Origin: Thiotrichaceae bacterium
GTDB lineage: Bacteria > Pseudomonadota > Gammaproteobacteria > Thiotrichales > Thiotrichaceae
Reading direction: 5' to 3'
NCBI GenBank assembly: GCA_015486375.1
Contig: WFRR01000127.1
Location: 1-33,948, forward strand
Length of the DNA stretch: 33,948 nt
Shown piece by piece: positions 6,772 to 15,318 of the stretch. The notes beneath the pieces were generated by a model. The model was not told the DNA's origin, did no database searches, and saw only the letters and a list, made by a program, of their open reading frames with translations. The position numbers and the translations under genes were made by a program. Numbering within the stretch: position 1 is the stretch's first letter; every line of letters starts with the position of its first letter.

Positions 6772-8287
6772 TTAATGGTAATTCTCTAATTTTAGAAAGT
6801 AGACCTTTAATATCACTTAAATTTGTCATCGGGTTCATTAATGTGAATTTTAAGTAAGATTGTTTGTGAAATTTAGTAAAACCAATAACAGCTTGCCCTG
6901 TTTTTAATAATTCTAAACGAACTTGATCATTAATACTATTATAATTATACCAATATCCATTTTTTTTATTATTAGGAATATTAGAAGGTATATATCGAAA
7001 TACTAGCGTATTAATTATCGGTGGAGTTGCTAATTCAAAATCAGGTGATGATGCAATTAATTTAGCAGCATTAGCTGTTAATTTAATAAGATAATCAATA
7101 ATTTCTCCTAGTAACACTTCACCATGTACTTGTAAGCTCATGTAAATTTTGAGAGCATCAAAACGGCGAGTTGTTTGTATTGATTTGCTAACTAAATCGG
7201 GTAAGCCAACTTCAGCATTGGATTCAGGGTTAAGATAATCTACATTAATTTTCATTAAATCAAAATGGGCATTATTCTTTAATAGAAATATCCCACAACT
7301 AATAGACTGAAAAAAAAGTTTATGGAAGTCAATTGTTAAAGAGTCTGCTAGTTCAATACCTATTAATTTACTGCGATGTGTTTGGCTAAATAATAACGCA
7401 CCGCCAAAAGCAGCATCAATATGAAACCAGATATCCAACCTTTTAGCACATCGTCCTAACTCTTGTAATGGTGAAATACTACCTAAATCGGTTGTACCTG
7501 CCGTACAAACTATAGCAATAGGTAAAAGATCTTGCTGAGTTAGGATATTAAAGTATTTTTCAACTGCACTTGCCGTAAGATGTTGATTCTCATCTATAGG
7601 TATTTCAACTACTGATTGTTCTCCTAAGCCAAGTAGTCTTGCAGATTGGATAACACTGAAATGTGCATCTTTCGAGCAAATAATACGGAAACGATGTGCT
7701 TGGGGTGGTAAACCTTGTTTTGCAATAGACCAATTAAATAATTTTTTAGCTGCATTATCTCTTGCTAGTAGTATTCCCATAAAGTTAGATTGTGTTCCAC
7801 CACTTGTAAATATACCATCAGCTAGATTACCCAGTTGATATTTTTTACAAAACCATTGTATAAGTTCTTGCTCAACAAGCGTTGCTGTACCACTTTGATC
7901 CCAAGAGTCCATAGATTGGTTCATTACTCCGATAATAACCTCAGCAATAATAGAAGACAATAGTGGTGGGCAATGCAAATGAGCAATACATAATGGATGA
8001 TTGATATTGATAGAATGCTGTACAATAACTTCACCTACTTCATCAATTACCTTATTTACAGATTTTGAACTAGAAGAATTAATCATCTGCTTAATTCTAT
8101 CTTGTAAAGTTAAAATAGACTCACCAGAGTAACTTTTATCTAAACTACCAAACCTTTCAAGTAGCATAGATTGAACAGTCGCCATAGAATCTTTAAAGTT
8201 TTCTTGACTTATAAATGAATTACTTAAAAAATATTGCTCAAATACTCTCTTATCATTTAAAAAACTAGAATTTATATTACTATTCAT
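6764..8287 (-). CDS. L-2,4-diaminobutyrate decarboxylase (group II PLP decarboxylase)
   Basis: This is a 507-residue group II amino-acid decarboxylase. H209 (DAHFS) stacks on PLP, D291 (HIDAAFGG) contacts the ring, and K323 (DFHK) forms the Schiff base. The length and the N-terminal Ile-Asn-His-Pro region before the PLP domain fit the RhbB/Ddc subgroup better than aromatic decarboxylases. The product would be 1,3-diaminopropane. It is translationally coupled to the downstream aminotransferase through an 8-base overlap. A 97-base gap separates it from the thioesterase gene upstream, so the three genes may share one transcript. Substrate assignment rests mainly on the pairing, and a related diamine or amino-acid substrate is possible. 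Confidence 0.85.
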   Translation of the reverse strand: MNSNINSSFLNDKRVFEQYFLSNSFISQENFKDSMATVQSMLLERFGSLDKSYSGESILTLQDRIKQMINSSSSKSVNKVIDEVGEVIVQHSININHPLCIAHLHCPPLLSSIIAEVIIGVMNQSMDSWDQSGTATLVEQELIQWFCKKYQLGNLADGIFTSGGTQSNFMGILLARDNAAKKLFNWSIAKQGLPPQAHRFRIICSKDAHFSVIQSARLLGLGEQSVVEIPIDENQHLTASAVEKYFNILTQQDLLPIAIVCTAGTTDLGSISPLQELGRCAKRLDIWFHIDAAFGGALLFSQTHRSKLIGIELADSLTIDFHKLFFQSISCGIFLLKNNAHFDLMKINVDYLNPESNAEVGLPDLVSKSIQTTRRFDALKIYMSLQVHGEVLLGEIIDYLIKLTANAAKLIASSPDFELATPPIINTLVFRYIPSNIPNNKKNGYWYNYNSINDQVRLELLKTGQAVIGFTKFHKQSYLKFTLMNPMTNLSDIKGLLSKIRELPLNE

Positions 8288-8384
8288 TATGAGTTATTTT
8301 TAACCTATTGTATTCTTGTTTTAATCTCTTTCCTAGATATCAAATATCAATATTCAAAACAAATTAGTTGACTCTTCTTCATAT

Positions 8385-9125
8385 CTAAAATGCCTGACCT
8401 AATTTTTGACTAATTGAATACTGATGTTCATTCAGAAAAAAATGCCCACCTGTATAAGTAACTTCTTCAAAGTTTGCGCTAGTTTCTTGCTGCCAATGAA
8501 ACATCTGTTCTGGTTTAGCAAAACTATCATTATCACCTTTTAATACCGTAATTGGGCAAGGTAATGGTACTTCTTGTTGATATTGATAAGTTTCATTTAA
8601 ACAAAAATCAGCACGAAGCATCGGAAGCAACATATCCATTAATATTTTATTTAACAATACTTCCTCTCGTGTGTTACCGTACTCTCGAATACCTTCAATA
8701 AAATTCTTTTCAGGAAGTTGGTGCAATTCTTTATTAGGGTTAGATAATTGGGGGGGGCGAAACCCTGAAACAAACAAATGTATAGGTAATGAAAGTTTTT
8801 TCCTGCGTAATTCTCGACATAACTCAAAGGCAATTAATGCACCTAAGCTATGTCCAAAGAATATAAAAGGTTGGTTAGTCAAGGGGGCTATCTCTTTTGA
8901 TAATTCTTTGACAAGTAGAGGTAAATGGGAAATGGGCATTTCTCCAAATCGACTTTCTCTACCCGGTAATTGAACACCTATAAAATCTACATGACTGTCG
9001 CAAAAATCTTTTGCCCAATGGCTATAAATAGATGTTCCTGCACCTGAATAAGGAAATGCAAATATTCGGGCTCCTCCCTGAGAGGAATATCCGTATGTTG
9101 TTAACCAAGGAGAGTCAATATTCAT
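8385..9125 (-). CDS. Type II thioesterase (GrsT/RifR-like editing hydrolase)
   Basis: This is a 246-residue alpha/beta hydrolase of the stand-alone thioesterase family that removes stalled or wrong acyl groups from PKS and NRPS carrier domains. The nucleophile S93 lies in GHSLGA, with acid candidates D198/D200 in LKGDND and H228 in GGHFF. The N-terminal FPYSGAGTS and the downstream QLPGRE are family hallmarks. Length is typical. It is the promoter-proximal gene of the - strand group with the decarboxylase and aminotransferase, which ties that group to the assembly line. It is divergent from the sulfatase gene across 332 bases. Confidence 0.93.
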   Translation of the reverse strand: MNIDSPWLTTYGYSSQGGARIFAFPYSGAGTSIYSHWAKDFCDSHVDFIGVQLPGRESRFGEMPISHLPLLVKELSKEIAPLTNQPFIFFGHSLGALIAFELCRELRRKKLSLPIHLFVSGFRPPQLSNPNKELHQLPEKNFIEGIREYGNTREEVLLNKILMDMLLPMLRADFCLNETYQYQQEVPLPCPITVLKGDNDSFAKPEQMFHWQQETSANFEEVTYTGGHFFLNEHQYSISQKLGQAF

Positions 9126-9457
9126 TTAGAATAATTCCTAAAAATTTACGCATCTTAGTATTGAATCATAATGTAAGAAAAGTAAAAACAACATTTATTT
9201 ACATAAATTTCATAAAAAGAAACAACTACAATAATTAGTTCAGACTGCGTCGTAAAGAAATGTTAAATTACCTTCACCTTAGTATAATACCTACCTATCA
9301 TCTCTATAACTATGTTTATATCATAGCTACCACTTAATGCCCATTCAAATAACGAATTTAATTAAATATAGATAATCATGTAGATATAATTTACTTAATG
9401 GTTAGAACTTTAATTAATTGATCACTCACTCAACTCACCAATGACAGAGCAGCAATA
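9126..9457. promoter_or_regulatory. Divergent intergenic region between thioesterase and sulfatase genes
   Basis: This is 332 bases of AT-rich non-coding DNA between divergent starts. Two perfect TATAAT hexamers lie on the + strand at 9283-9288 and 9385-9390. Neither has a good TTGACA at 16-18 bp (the second has TTAAAT, 3 of 6), so both are only tentative -10 elements for the sulfatase. No convincing - strand promoter, hairpin or small gene was found. Confidence 0.3.
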
Positions 9458-11647
9458 ATGAATAAATTAATTAAACATGGTTTAGCATCTGCAATAGCAG
9501 CCGCTTTACTTGTAGGTTGTAATAATAATAGTAGTGAAACAACTGAAGTAACAGTAACAACGCCGCAAGTAAAACCTAACTTTGTTACCATCGTTATTGA
9601 TGATATGGGTTATTCTGACCTAGGTGTATTTGGCGGAGAAGTTAATACACCTAATTTGGATCAACTGGCGGGTGATGGTATTGTTTTATCTAATTTTTAT
9701 GCAGCAGCAACCTCCTCAGTTTCACGTTCTATGCTTTTTAGTGGTAAAGATAACCATAAAAATGGTTTAGGCACAATGCGTGAATTGATAGCACGTGCCC
9801 CACGACCAGAGCAAACAGGTCAGCCAGGTTATGAAGGCATTTTATCTTTGGATATCCTTCCTTTCCCCGAAGTACTCCAAGATAATAATTACTATACCAT
9901 GATGACAGGTAAATGGCATATGGGTGGTGATGAAGAAAATGAAGAAGCATATTATGCGATTAATCGAGGCTTTAGTGCTACTAAATCTTTACTCTTAGGT
10001 GGCGGTGACATTGATTTTTTAGTCAATGAAGAAGGTAAGTTCTTGACTGAACATACAGATACCTATGGTGGACGGAAGAGCTTATATAATGACAATGGTG
10101 TGGAAGCAGATTTTAGCCACTTAACTGGATTAACACATAGTACTAATAATTTTACTAATAGTGCTATTGCTATGCTGGATAATCGGGATAAAGATAAGCC
10201 ATTTTACTTAAATATGGCTTACCTTGCACCGCATACACCATGGCAAGCCCCTAAAGAATTAATTGACAAGTATGCACCTGTTTACGCTGCAGGCTGGGAT
10301 AATATACGTCAACAACGTTTTGATCGCTTAAAGACAAAAGGCTATATCTCAGCAAATGCTACCTTGTCACCTCGCCCTGGGAATATTAAAGCGTGGGATA
10401 ATTTAACTGATAGAGAAAAGCTATTTGAAGCACGAAGAATGGCAATTTACGCAGCAGAAATTGAGTTGCTTGATCAAAATATTGGTCATCTTATTCAGAA
10501 CCTGAAAGATAAAGGTCTTTATGAAAATACAGTCTTTTTTGTTTATTCAGATAATGGAGCTGCTCACAAGGGGTTTGCACATGTTCCTGAAGGGCTGACC
10601 AATTATAATATAACTAAGGTAAACGATATATCTCAAGCTGAGTTTGATACTGTGTTAGATCAGTTGGGTGGATCAAAATCCTTTGTTGGTCCAAATGCAG
10701 GTTGGGGAAATGTTTCTAGTACACCTTTTAGTGGCTATAAGGCTGATGAACGTGATGGTGGCATCCATACTGCTGCTTTTCTTCATTATGCAAAAGCAAA
10801 AACAAAAGGGGTTAAGAGCAATTGCTTACATTCATTAACGGATGTTGCTCCTACTATTTTAGATATGGCAGATACTCAATATCCTTCTGAATATCGAGGC
10901 AAACTGAATGCACCAATGGATGGTGTTTCCATGAAAGCTATTTTTGACGGTGACCTTAGCTGTGATCAAAAGCGCAGCCTTGGTTTTGAGTTAAATGGAG
11001 CTAAAGCTGTGCGTCAAGGTGACTTTAAAATTTCTCAATTAGCTAATTCTGGCAACCATATTGGACTTTATAACCTTGTAAATGATCCTTCTGAACAAAA
11101 TGATCTTTCAACAGAATCCTTTGATTTATATCAAGAATTGCTAGGCTTATATCAGCAGTATGCTAAAGAAAGTGGTGTTGTTGAAATAAATAGCGTCTAT
11201 TTAAGCGAGGAACTTGCTGATGCGAATCTCACAACTGCTAAGATTCGAGGCGGAAGCTCTGCGATAAGCAGTGCAGGGTTGACTGGAACGTTTAAAACAG
11301 AAGGATCATTTAAATCCACCGCATCTGTCAAGATTGAGGGAGAAATTCGACCCGAAGCTGCTCATGTTGGACAATTTGGTGAAGTATATGTAACGGTTAA
11401 GGATATAAGCTCAGGAAGAAGTTATGCTTTAACAAGCGCAGGCTTTGTAGAAAGTGCAGACTTAATTGCCTTCCAAACTATCGCTGAATTACCCAATATG
11501 GTTACTCTTGCTATTTTTGATGGTGTACTTTCAAGCAGTATATTTAATACACCTGCAAATTTTGAAATCACTTTATCCTATAAACTTGCTGATGGAACAT
11601 TAATTGATAATGCAGCGAAGCCAATAAAAATAACAATTACTGAATAA
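9458..11647 (+). CDS. Arylsulfatase-family lipoprotein with atypical active-site motif
   Basis: This is a 729-residue protein of the alkaline-phosphatase/sulfatase superfamily. A lipoprotein signal (L18-V19-G20-C21, then Asn) predicts anchoring in the outer membrane, facing the periplasm or surface. The sulfatase domain (about 38-560) keeps metal ligands D48, D49, D365 and N366, and K152, H154 (GKWH), H259 and K428. At the formylglycine site, Pseudomonas-type enzymes have Cys-x-Pro-x-Arg; here it reads S86-S87-V88-S89-R90. The nucleophile is thus Ser and the proline is replaced by valine. Ser-type sulfatases need a radical-SAM maturase, and none is encoded in the window. The beta-rich tail (about 590-729) is extra and may bind ligand or surface. 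The gene lies among biosynthesis genes and is paired, far downstream, with a sulfotransferase. It could remove sulfate from the product, act as a phospho- or sulfo-hydrolase using Ser, or be inactive. Confidence 0.85.
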   Translation: MNKLIKHGLASAIAAALLVGCNNNSSETTEVTVTTPQVKPNFVTIVIDDMGYSDLGVFGGEVNTPNLDQLAGDGIVLSNFYAAATSSVSRSMLFSGKDNHKNGLGTMRELIARAPRPEQTGQPGYEGILSLDILPFPEVLQDNNYYTMMTGKWHMGGDEENEEAYYAINRGFSATKSLLLGGGDIDFLVNEEGKFLTEHTDTYGGRKSLYNDNGVEADFSHLTGLTHSTNNFTNSAIAMLDNRDKDKPFYLNMAYLAPHTPWQAPKELIDKYAPVYAAGWDNIRQQRFDRLKTKGYISANATLSPRPGNIKAWDNLTDREKLFEARRMAIYAAEIELLDQNIGHLIQNLKDKGLYENTVFFVYSDNGAAHKGFAHVPEGLTNYNITKVNDISQAEFDTVLDQLGGSKSFVGPNAGWGNVSSTPFSGYKADERDGGIHTAAFLHYAKAKTKGVKSNCLHSLTDVAPTILDMADTQYPSEYRGKLNAPMDGVSMKAIFDGDLSCDQKRSLGFELNGAKAVRQGDFKISQLANSGNHIGLYNLVNDPSEQNDLSTESFDLYQELLGLYQQYAKESGVVEINSVYLSEELADANLTTAKIRGGSSAISSAGLTGTFKTEGSFKSTASVKIEGEIRPEAAHVGQFGEVYVTVKDISSGRSYALTSAGFVESADLIAFQTIAELPNMVTLAIFDGVLSSSIFNTPANFEITLSYKLADGTLIDNAAKPIKITITE

Positions 11648-11676
11648 GTAGTTTTTATTTTTTAGTCAATTAAATT

Positions 11677-11711
11677 AAAGCTCAGAGGTTTTAAAATCTC
11701 TGAGCTTTTTT
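11677..11711 (+). terminator. Intrinsic terminator after the sulfatase gene
   Basis: An 11-bp perfect stem (AAAGCTCAGAG 11677-11687 / CTCTGAGCTTT 11698-11708) has a 10-base loop and is followed by T residues to 11711. It starts 30 bases after the sulfatase stop. Read on the other strand it is followed by TTTAATTTA, so it may also terminate the converging carrier-protein operon. Confidence 0.85.
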
Positions 11712-11834
11712 GTTAATATTACTTAAACTTTATTTCTTAGTTTAACGAAATGAAGTGCAGTTTAAACAGAATCAACCCCAAATCCTTCATAGGAAGTTCA
11801 TTTTCCAGAGAAGATATTAAGTCAACAGAACCCA

Positions 11835-12089
11835 TTAAAAACTTGGGTTTTTATTCTTCACAAAATTACCAAGCGCATTAATAGAACTAAAGTGTTCTGG
11901 CACTATATCAGTACTTCCAAAGGTAATATTATAACTTCCTTCCAGATAAGTAATAAGATTCATAATGGCTAGCGAGTCCATAGTGCCATCTTCTATTAAA
12001 TCATAATCATTATTAAAATTAGTAGGTTCTGCACCTTGAAAAAGATCATTAATTAAATGTTCACGTATTTCTTGGTATAAATTTTCCAT
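11835..12089 (-). CDS. Stand-alone acyl/peptidyl carrier protein
   Basis: This is an 84-residue carrier protein. S39 in GTMDSL is the phosphopantetheine attachment site, and the helix pattern around it fits the four-helix ACP fold. Its ATG directly follows the stop of the acyl-AMP ligase gene (TAAATG, no gap), so the two are translationally coupled and the ligase very likely loads this carrier. The group bound could be the starter, or the unit missing from the assembly-line modules that lack an adenylation domain. The other candidate for charging it is the FkbH-like enzyme downstream. Activation requires the Sfp-type transferase. Confidence 0.9.
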   Translation of the reverse strand: MENLYQEIREHLINDLFQGAEPTNFNNDYDLIEDGTMDSLAIMNLITYLEGSYNITFGSTDIVPEHFSSINALGNFVKNKNPSF

Positions 12090-13565
12090 TTAGGATTCCT
12101 TAATTAGTTTATTAGCATTGCGAATTAACTTACCACTACTGGTATATGTTAGTTGTGTAACTATATGGTATTGTTTAGGTATTTTATATTGGGCTAAATA
12201 TTGTTGACAAAAAAGATTTAACTTAATTATATCAATATCATTTTGTTTTTCTGTTAAAACGATTTGGGCATAAGGCAGCTCTCCTGCATGATGGTCTTTA
12301 TAAGCAAAAACACAGGCCGTAGCAATCAAAGGATGTTTTTCCAATACTGTTTCAACTTCTTGTGGGAAAAATTTCATACCCGCAACACTAATAATCTCTT
12401 TACTTCGACCTACAATATAAAGAAAACCATCAGTATCTATTTCCCCCAAATCACCTGTTTTAAAATAACCATTATTTTGTGCCAATATATCTTTACGAGA
12501 TTGCCAAGGTGAATAATAAGCATCAATAATACCCTTACCGCTAATCATAATCTCACTTTGATCCGATATTTCTGAGGCAGATAGTTTTATCTTATAATCA
12601 GGTAAGGGAATACCCACTGAACCTTGTTTTATTCTTAAATTACTTAAATTAATGGCGGGTAAGCCTATTTCAATAATCCCGTAGGTTTCATTCAAAACAT
12701 GTCCAAAGCGCGTATAAAAATCATCAGCTATTTCTGGGCGTAGCCCTGTAGTCGTAACAATAGCAAAACGTAATTCAGAAGGAAGTGTTTGACCACTATT
12801 ATCATTAAGCATCAAATTATAATGTGTCGGTGCGCCATAAATAAAAGTACTTTTATAGCTTTGTGCTGCCCTTAAGAGTGTAATACCAAAATTATTTGAA
12901 ACTAAGATAATGCTCGCGCCAAAAGTCAAATAAGCAACAATAGAAACTGCAAAATGATAAGCCATAGATAACAACCATAAAATACGATCATTACTATCAA
13001 TCTGTAATCCATGATTCGCTGCATGAATGCGCTCATAAATAGTTTCGTGTGATAACACAACTCCTTTTGCATTTCCTGTTGTACCTGAAGTAAAACGAAT
13101 AAATGCTACATTAATATTTTCTAATCCCGGTGGCGGCTTTACTGTTTGTGTAATAGGAGCGAATAATACCGCTTGTTTTCCCAAATTTAATCTTATATTT
13201 TTTTTACAGCAGGATTCAATATTTTTGATAAGACGTATACTTGAAAGGACATGATTCAGATGAATATGTTGAAATATCTGTACCTTTTCTTCTACTGCTA
13301 ACTCAACAGGAATTGGAGTAACATACGCCCCGCAATGCCACACAGCATAAGTGTACGCAATGTAATCTGCGCCGTTAGGGTAATGCAACCCAATATTATC
13401 ACCTGCTTTAACACCTAATTCTTTTAATTCTTTCGCAACTAGAATAATTTTTTCTTTAAACTCACCATAGCTGATATTGTCATTTTTACCTGGTCCAATA
13501 ATGAGTGGTTTATTTGGTTGTGTATCTGCCTTACGATAAAAACACTCGGTTAAATTTAATTTCAT
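12090..13565 (-). CDS. Acyl-AMP ligase (ANL superfamily), likely loads the stand-alone carrier protein
   Basis: This is a 491-residue adenylate-forming enzyme. The ATP loop T159-SGTTG-N-AKG is intact. The GDLGEIDTDG hinge, GRSKEIISVAG and the C-terminal catalytic lysine K479 (SSGK) complete the two-domain fold. It is shorter than fatty acyl-AMP ligases and the FAAL-specific insertion is not apparent. The substrate cannot be read with confidence: a carboxylic or amino acid is activated as the adenylate and passed to a phosphopantetheine thiol. It lies between a flavoprotein and a carrier protein with zero-base junctions, a layout used to activate, tether and oxidise a small acyl unit. It is the only complete adenylating enzyme in the window besides the cysteine-specific NRPS domain. 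Confidence 0.88.
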   Translation of the reverse strand: MKLNLTECFYRKADTQPNKPLIIGPGKNDNISYGEFKEKIILVAKELKELGVKAGDNIGLHYPNGADYIAYTYAVWHCGAYVTPIPVELAVEEKVQIFQHIHLNHVLSSIRLIKNIESCCKKNIRLNLGKQAVLFAPITQTVKPPPGLENINVAFIRFTSGTTGNAKGVVLSHETIYERIHAANHGLQIDSNDRILWLLSMAYHFAVSIVAYLTFGASIILVSNNFGITLLRAAQSYKSTFIYGAPTHYNLMLNDNSGQTLPSELRFAIVTTTGLRPEIADDFYTRFGHVLNETYGIIEIGLPAINLSNLRIKQGSVGIPLPDYKIKLSASEISDQSEIMISGKGIIDAYYSPWQSRKDILAQNNGYFKTGDLGEIDTDGFLYIVGRSKEIISVAGMKFFPQEVETVLEKHPLIATACVFAYKDHHAGELPYAQIVLTEKQNDIDIIKLNLFCQQYLAQYKIPKQYHIVTQLTYTSSGKLIRNANKLIKES

Positions 13566-14747
13566 TTAATAAAATCCTTTGATAATTTGTTTTCCTACTG
13601 CTTCCCCCATAGCCCAGCAAGTACCTACTACACGTGCTGAGGCTTGTACTCGTGGTTCAGCTGAAAGACATTTTCCTGCTACCCATAAATTTTTAAATCC
13701 TGCTACTTTTAATGTACGCTGTGGAATAGAATAAGTATGTCCAACAGGAAAATATTCAAGGCATACTCCTTTTTTGGGATTCCAATATTCAATCGGCCAA
13801 CTAGCGATACAAGCCGAATCGTTAAATTTTCGTCCTGTTCTAATATCTTCTTCGGTCAAACAATATTCTCCTTGTACTTGACCACCATCTCTAATTCCTA
13901 ACTGACCTATTTTATAAATATAGCCCTCTCTAAATTCTGTTATTGTTTTTAAGTAAGATAATAAAATAAGTATTACCTGATTCATTCGCTCAATCTCATA
14001 TTTATCCTGTTGAATACTAAATTTAACATATATTTCATCAGCATAATGACCACTATCTAGCCAAAGAGTAGCGCATTCTTTAGGTAATATTTTATCTTTA
14101 GTTGCTTTGCGAATACGGTGTAATAGAGCAACACTGCGTGGGAAATTGAGAGCTTTAGGATTTACGCCTCGTAATTGAATAATTAACCCTGCCAATGCTG
14201 CTCCATTACTTACTAAAGATGGATTAATTTGTCGTACCACGGCAGCATCACCTGTAGTATCAACCACAACATCTGCCTGTAGTTTTATGATTTTTTGTTT
14301 ATTTTTAATATGAAGAGTCGAAATTTTTTGTTTAAATGAAGATAGAATAATATCGCTTTTTATGATACTACTTTTAAATAAAATTTCAATATTAGAATAA
14401 CTTTTCAACCATTTTTTAATGACCGCTTCATAAACTTCTGGATCTATATTTAAAACCCAAATTTTACCCATTTTTCTCTTGCGTGTAGTAGTAGATGCTT
14501 TAATTAAACGTTTCTCTAAACTAACAGGTAACCCCTTATTGATATATTGACCTTTATCATCATATAACCCTCCAAGAGTATGAATGAGTGCTTGACTTAC
14601 TGTGCCACCAACCTTTTCAGATGTTTCAAGTAATATTACCTTTGTTTGCCTGTCATTAGCGACAGCTAAAGCCGTTGCTATACCTGCTGCACCTGCGCCT
14701 GCAATGACCACTATTTTTTGATTAGATTTTAAAATTCTCTTGCACAT
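13566..14747 (-). CDS. FAD-dependent oxidoreductase (FAD_oxidored-like)
   Basis: This is a 393-residue flavoprotein. The dinucleotide fold GxGxxG is at residues 17-22 (GAGAAG), with ribose-binding E41 at the end of strand 2. The C-terminal VAGKCLSAEPRVQASARVVG segment followed by AMGEAVG matches the second FAD motif of the FAD_oxidored family. There is no signal peptide. Its stop codon abuts the ligase ATG (TAAATG), so it is first in a three-gene - strand operon with ligase and carrier protein. It probably oxidises the ligase substrate or the carrier-bound unit, but the reaction cannot be deduced. Codon use is very AT-rich: the stretch 14281-14340 has only 10 G or C in 60 bases. Confidence 0.85.
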   Translation of the reverse strand: MCKRILKSNQKIVVIAGAGAAGIATALAVANDRQTKVILLETSEKVGGTVSQALIHTLGGLYDDKGQYINKGLPVSLEKRLIKASTTTRKRKMGKIWVLNIDPEVYEAVIKKWLKSYSNIEILFKSSIIKSDIILSSFKQKISTLHIKNKQKIIKLQADVVVDTTGDAAVVRQINPSLVSNGAALAGLIIQLRGVNPKALNFPRSVALLHRIRKATKDKILPKECATLWLDSGHYADEIYVKFSIQQDKYEIERMNQVILILLSYLKTITEFREGYIYKIGQLGIRDGGQVQGEYCLTEEDIRTGRKFNDSACIASWPIEYWNPKKGVCLEYFPVGHTYSIPQRTLKVAGFKNLWVAGKCLSAEPRVQASARVVGTCWAMGEAVGKQIIKGFY

Positions 14748-15318
14748 GTATTTGCATATCCTTATTATAGTGAAATCTATTATAAATGGAGTTTATGCTG
14801 ACCTTCCATGATTTTTACTACTAAATATGTCTATTTTAGACTATATCACGCAGGTGTAAATTATGAGTAGTGTATTCGATATCTAGTTAAGTTAAAATAT
14901 TAAGAATATTCCTAATGCCGCCTGCACCTTGGAAATTAGTCAATGGTTAGCAATGGATGAACTAAGAAAAGCTGATCAACTGAGTTCAGTTAATAAAAAA
15001 TTCATGGATTACATCGCACTTGACAGCTAGCAACAAAACTTTACAATAATAAATTTGAAATTTACTAAGTACATCTGTTACAAAGTCCCTCCCATAATAA
15101 TTAACTTTGGTTATTATATAATAATCTTCAACCAAACTTTATTTGAAAAGAACGGTAGAGCTGTATTCCATTCCATAATAGGATATTCTCGTTAGCCTGT
15201 ATTTAAATAAAGTATAGATCAAGTATCTCCTCAGTATATTATAAAGTGGCTAAGGCATTAATTATAATAATGTATTTTAAAGAATAAAATTATTAACATC
15301 GTTAGGAGAAAACTAATA
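14748..15318. promoter_or_regulatory. 571-base divergent control region between flavoprotein and PKS operons
   Basis: This non-coding stretch separates the - strand flavoprotein trio from the + strand assembly line. It holds a strong + strand promoter candidate (15020-15047, listed separately), a long PKS leader of about 265 bases, and two TATAAT sequences on the - strand (14764-14769 and 14779-14784) close to the flavoprotein start, neither with a recognisable -35. An open frame without a normal start (14896-15030) is discussed among the findings. A good AGGAG at 15304-15308, ten bases before GTG 15319, fixes the PKS start. No known riboswitch or operator was recognised. Confidence 0.5.
15020..15047 (+). 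promoter_or_regulatory. Sigma70-type promoter candidate for the PKS/NRPS operon
   Basis: A perfect TTGACA (15020-15025), a 16-base spacer and TACAAT (15042-15047, 5 of 6) make the best promoter match in the window. Transcription would start near 15054, leaving about 265 bases of leader before the PKS GTG, long enough for leader-based regulation. Confidence 0.5.

Noticed and set aside
8671-8973. 100-codon open frame on the + strand opposite the thioesterase gene
   Set aside because: The - strand thioesterase has complete family motifs; the + frame has none.
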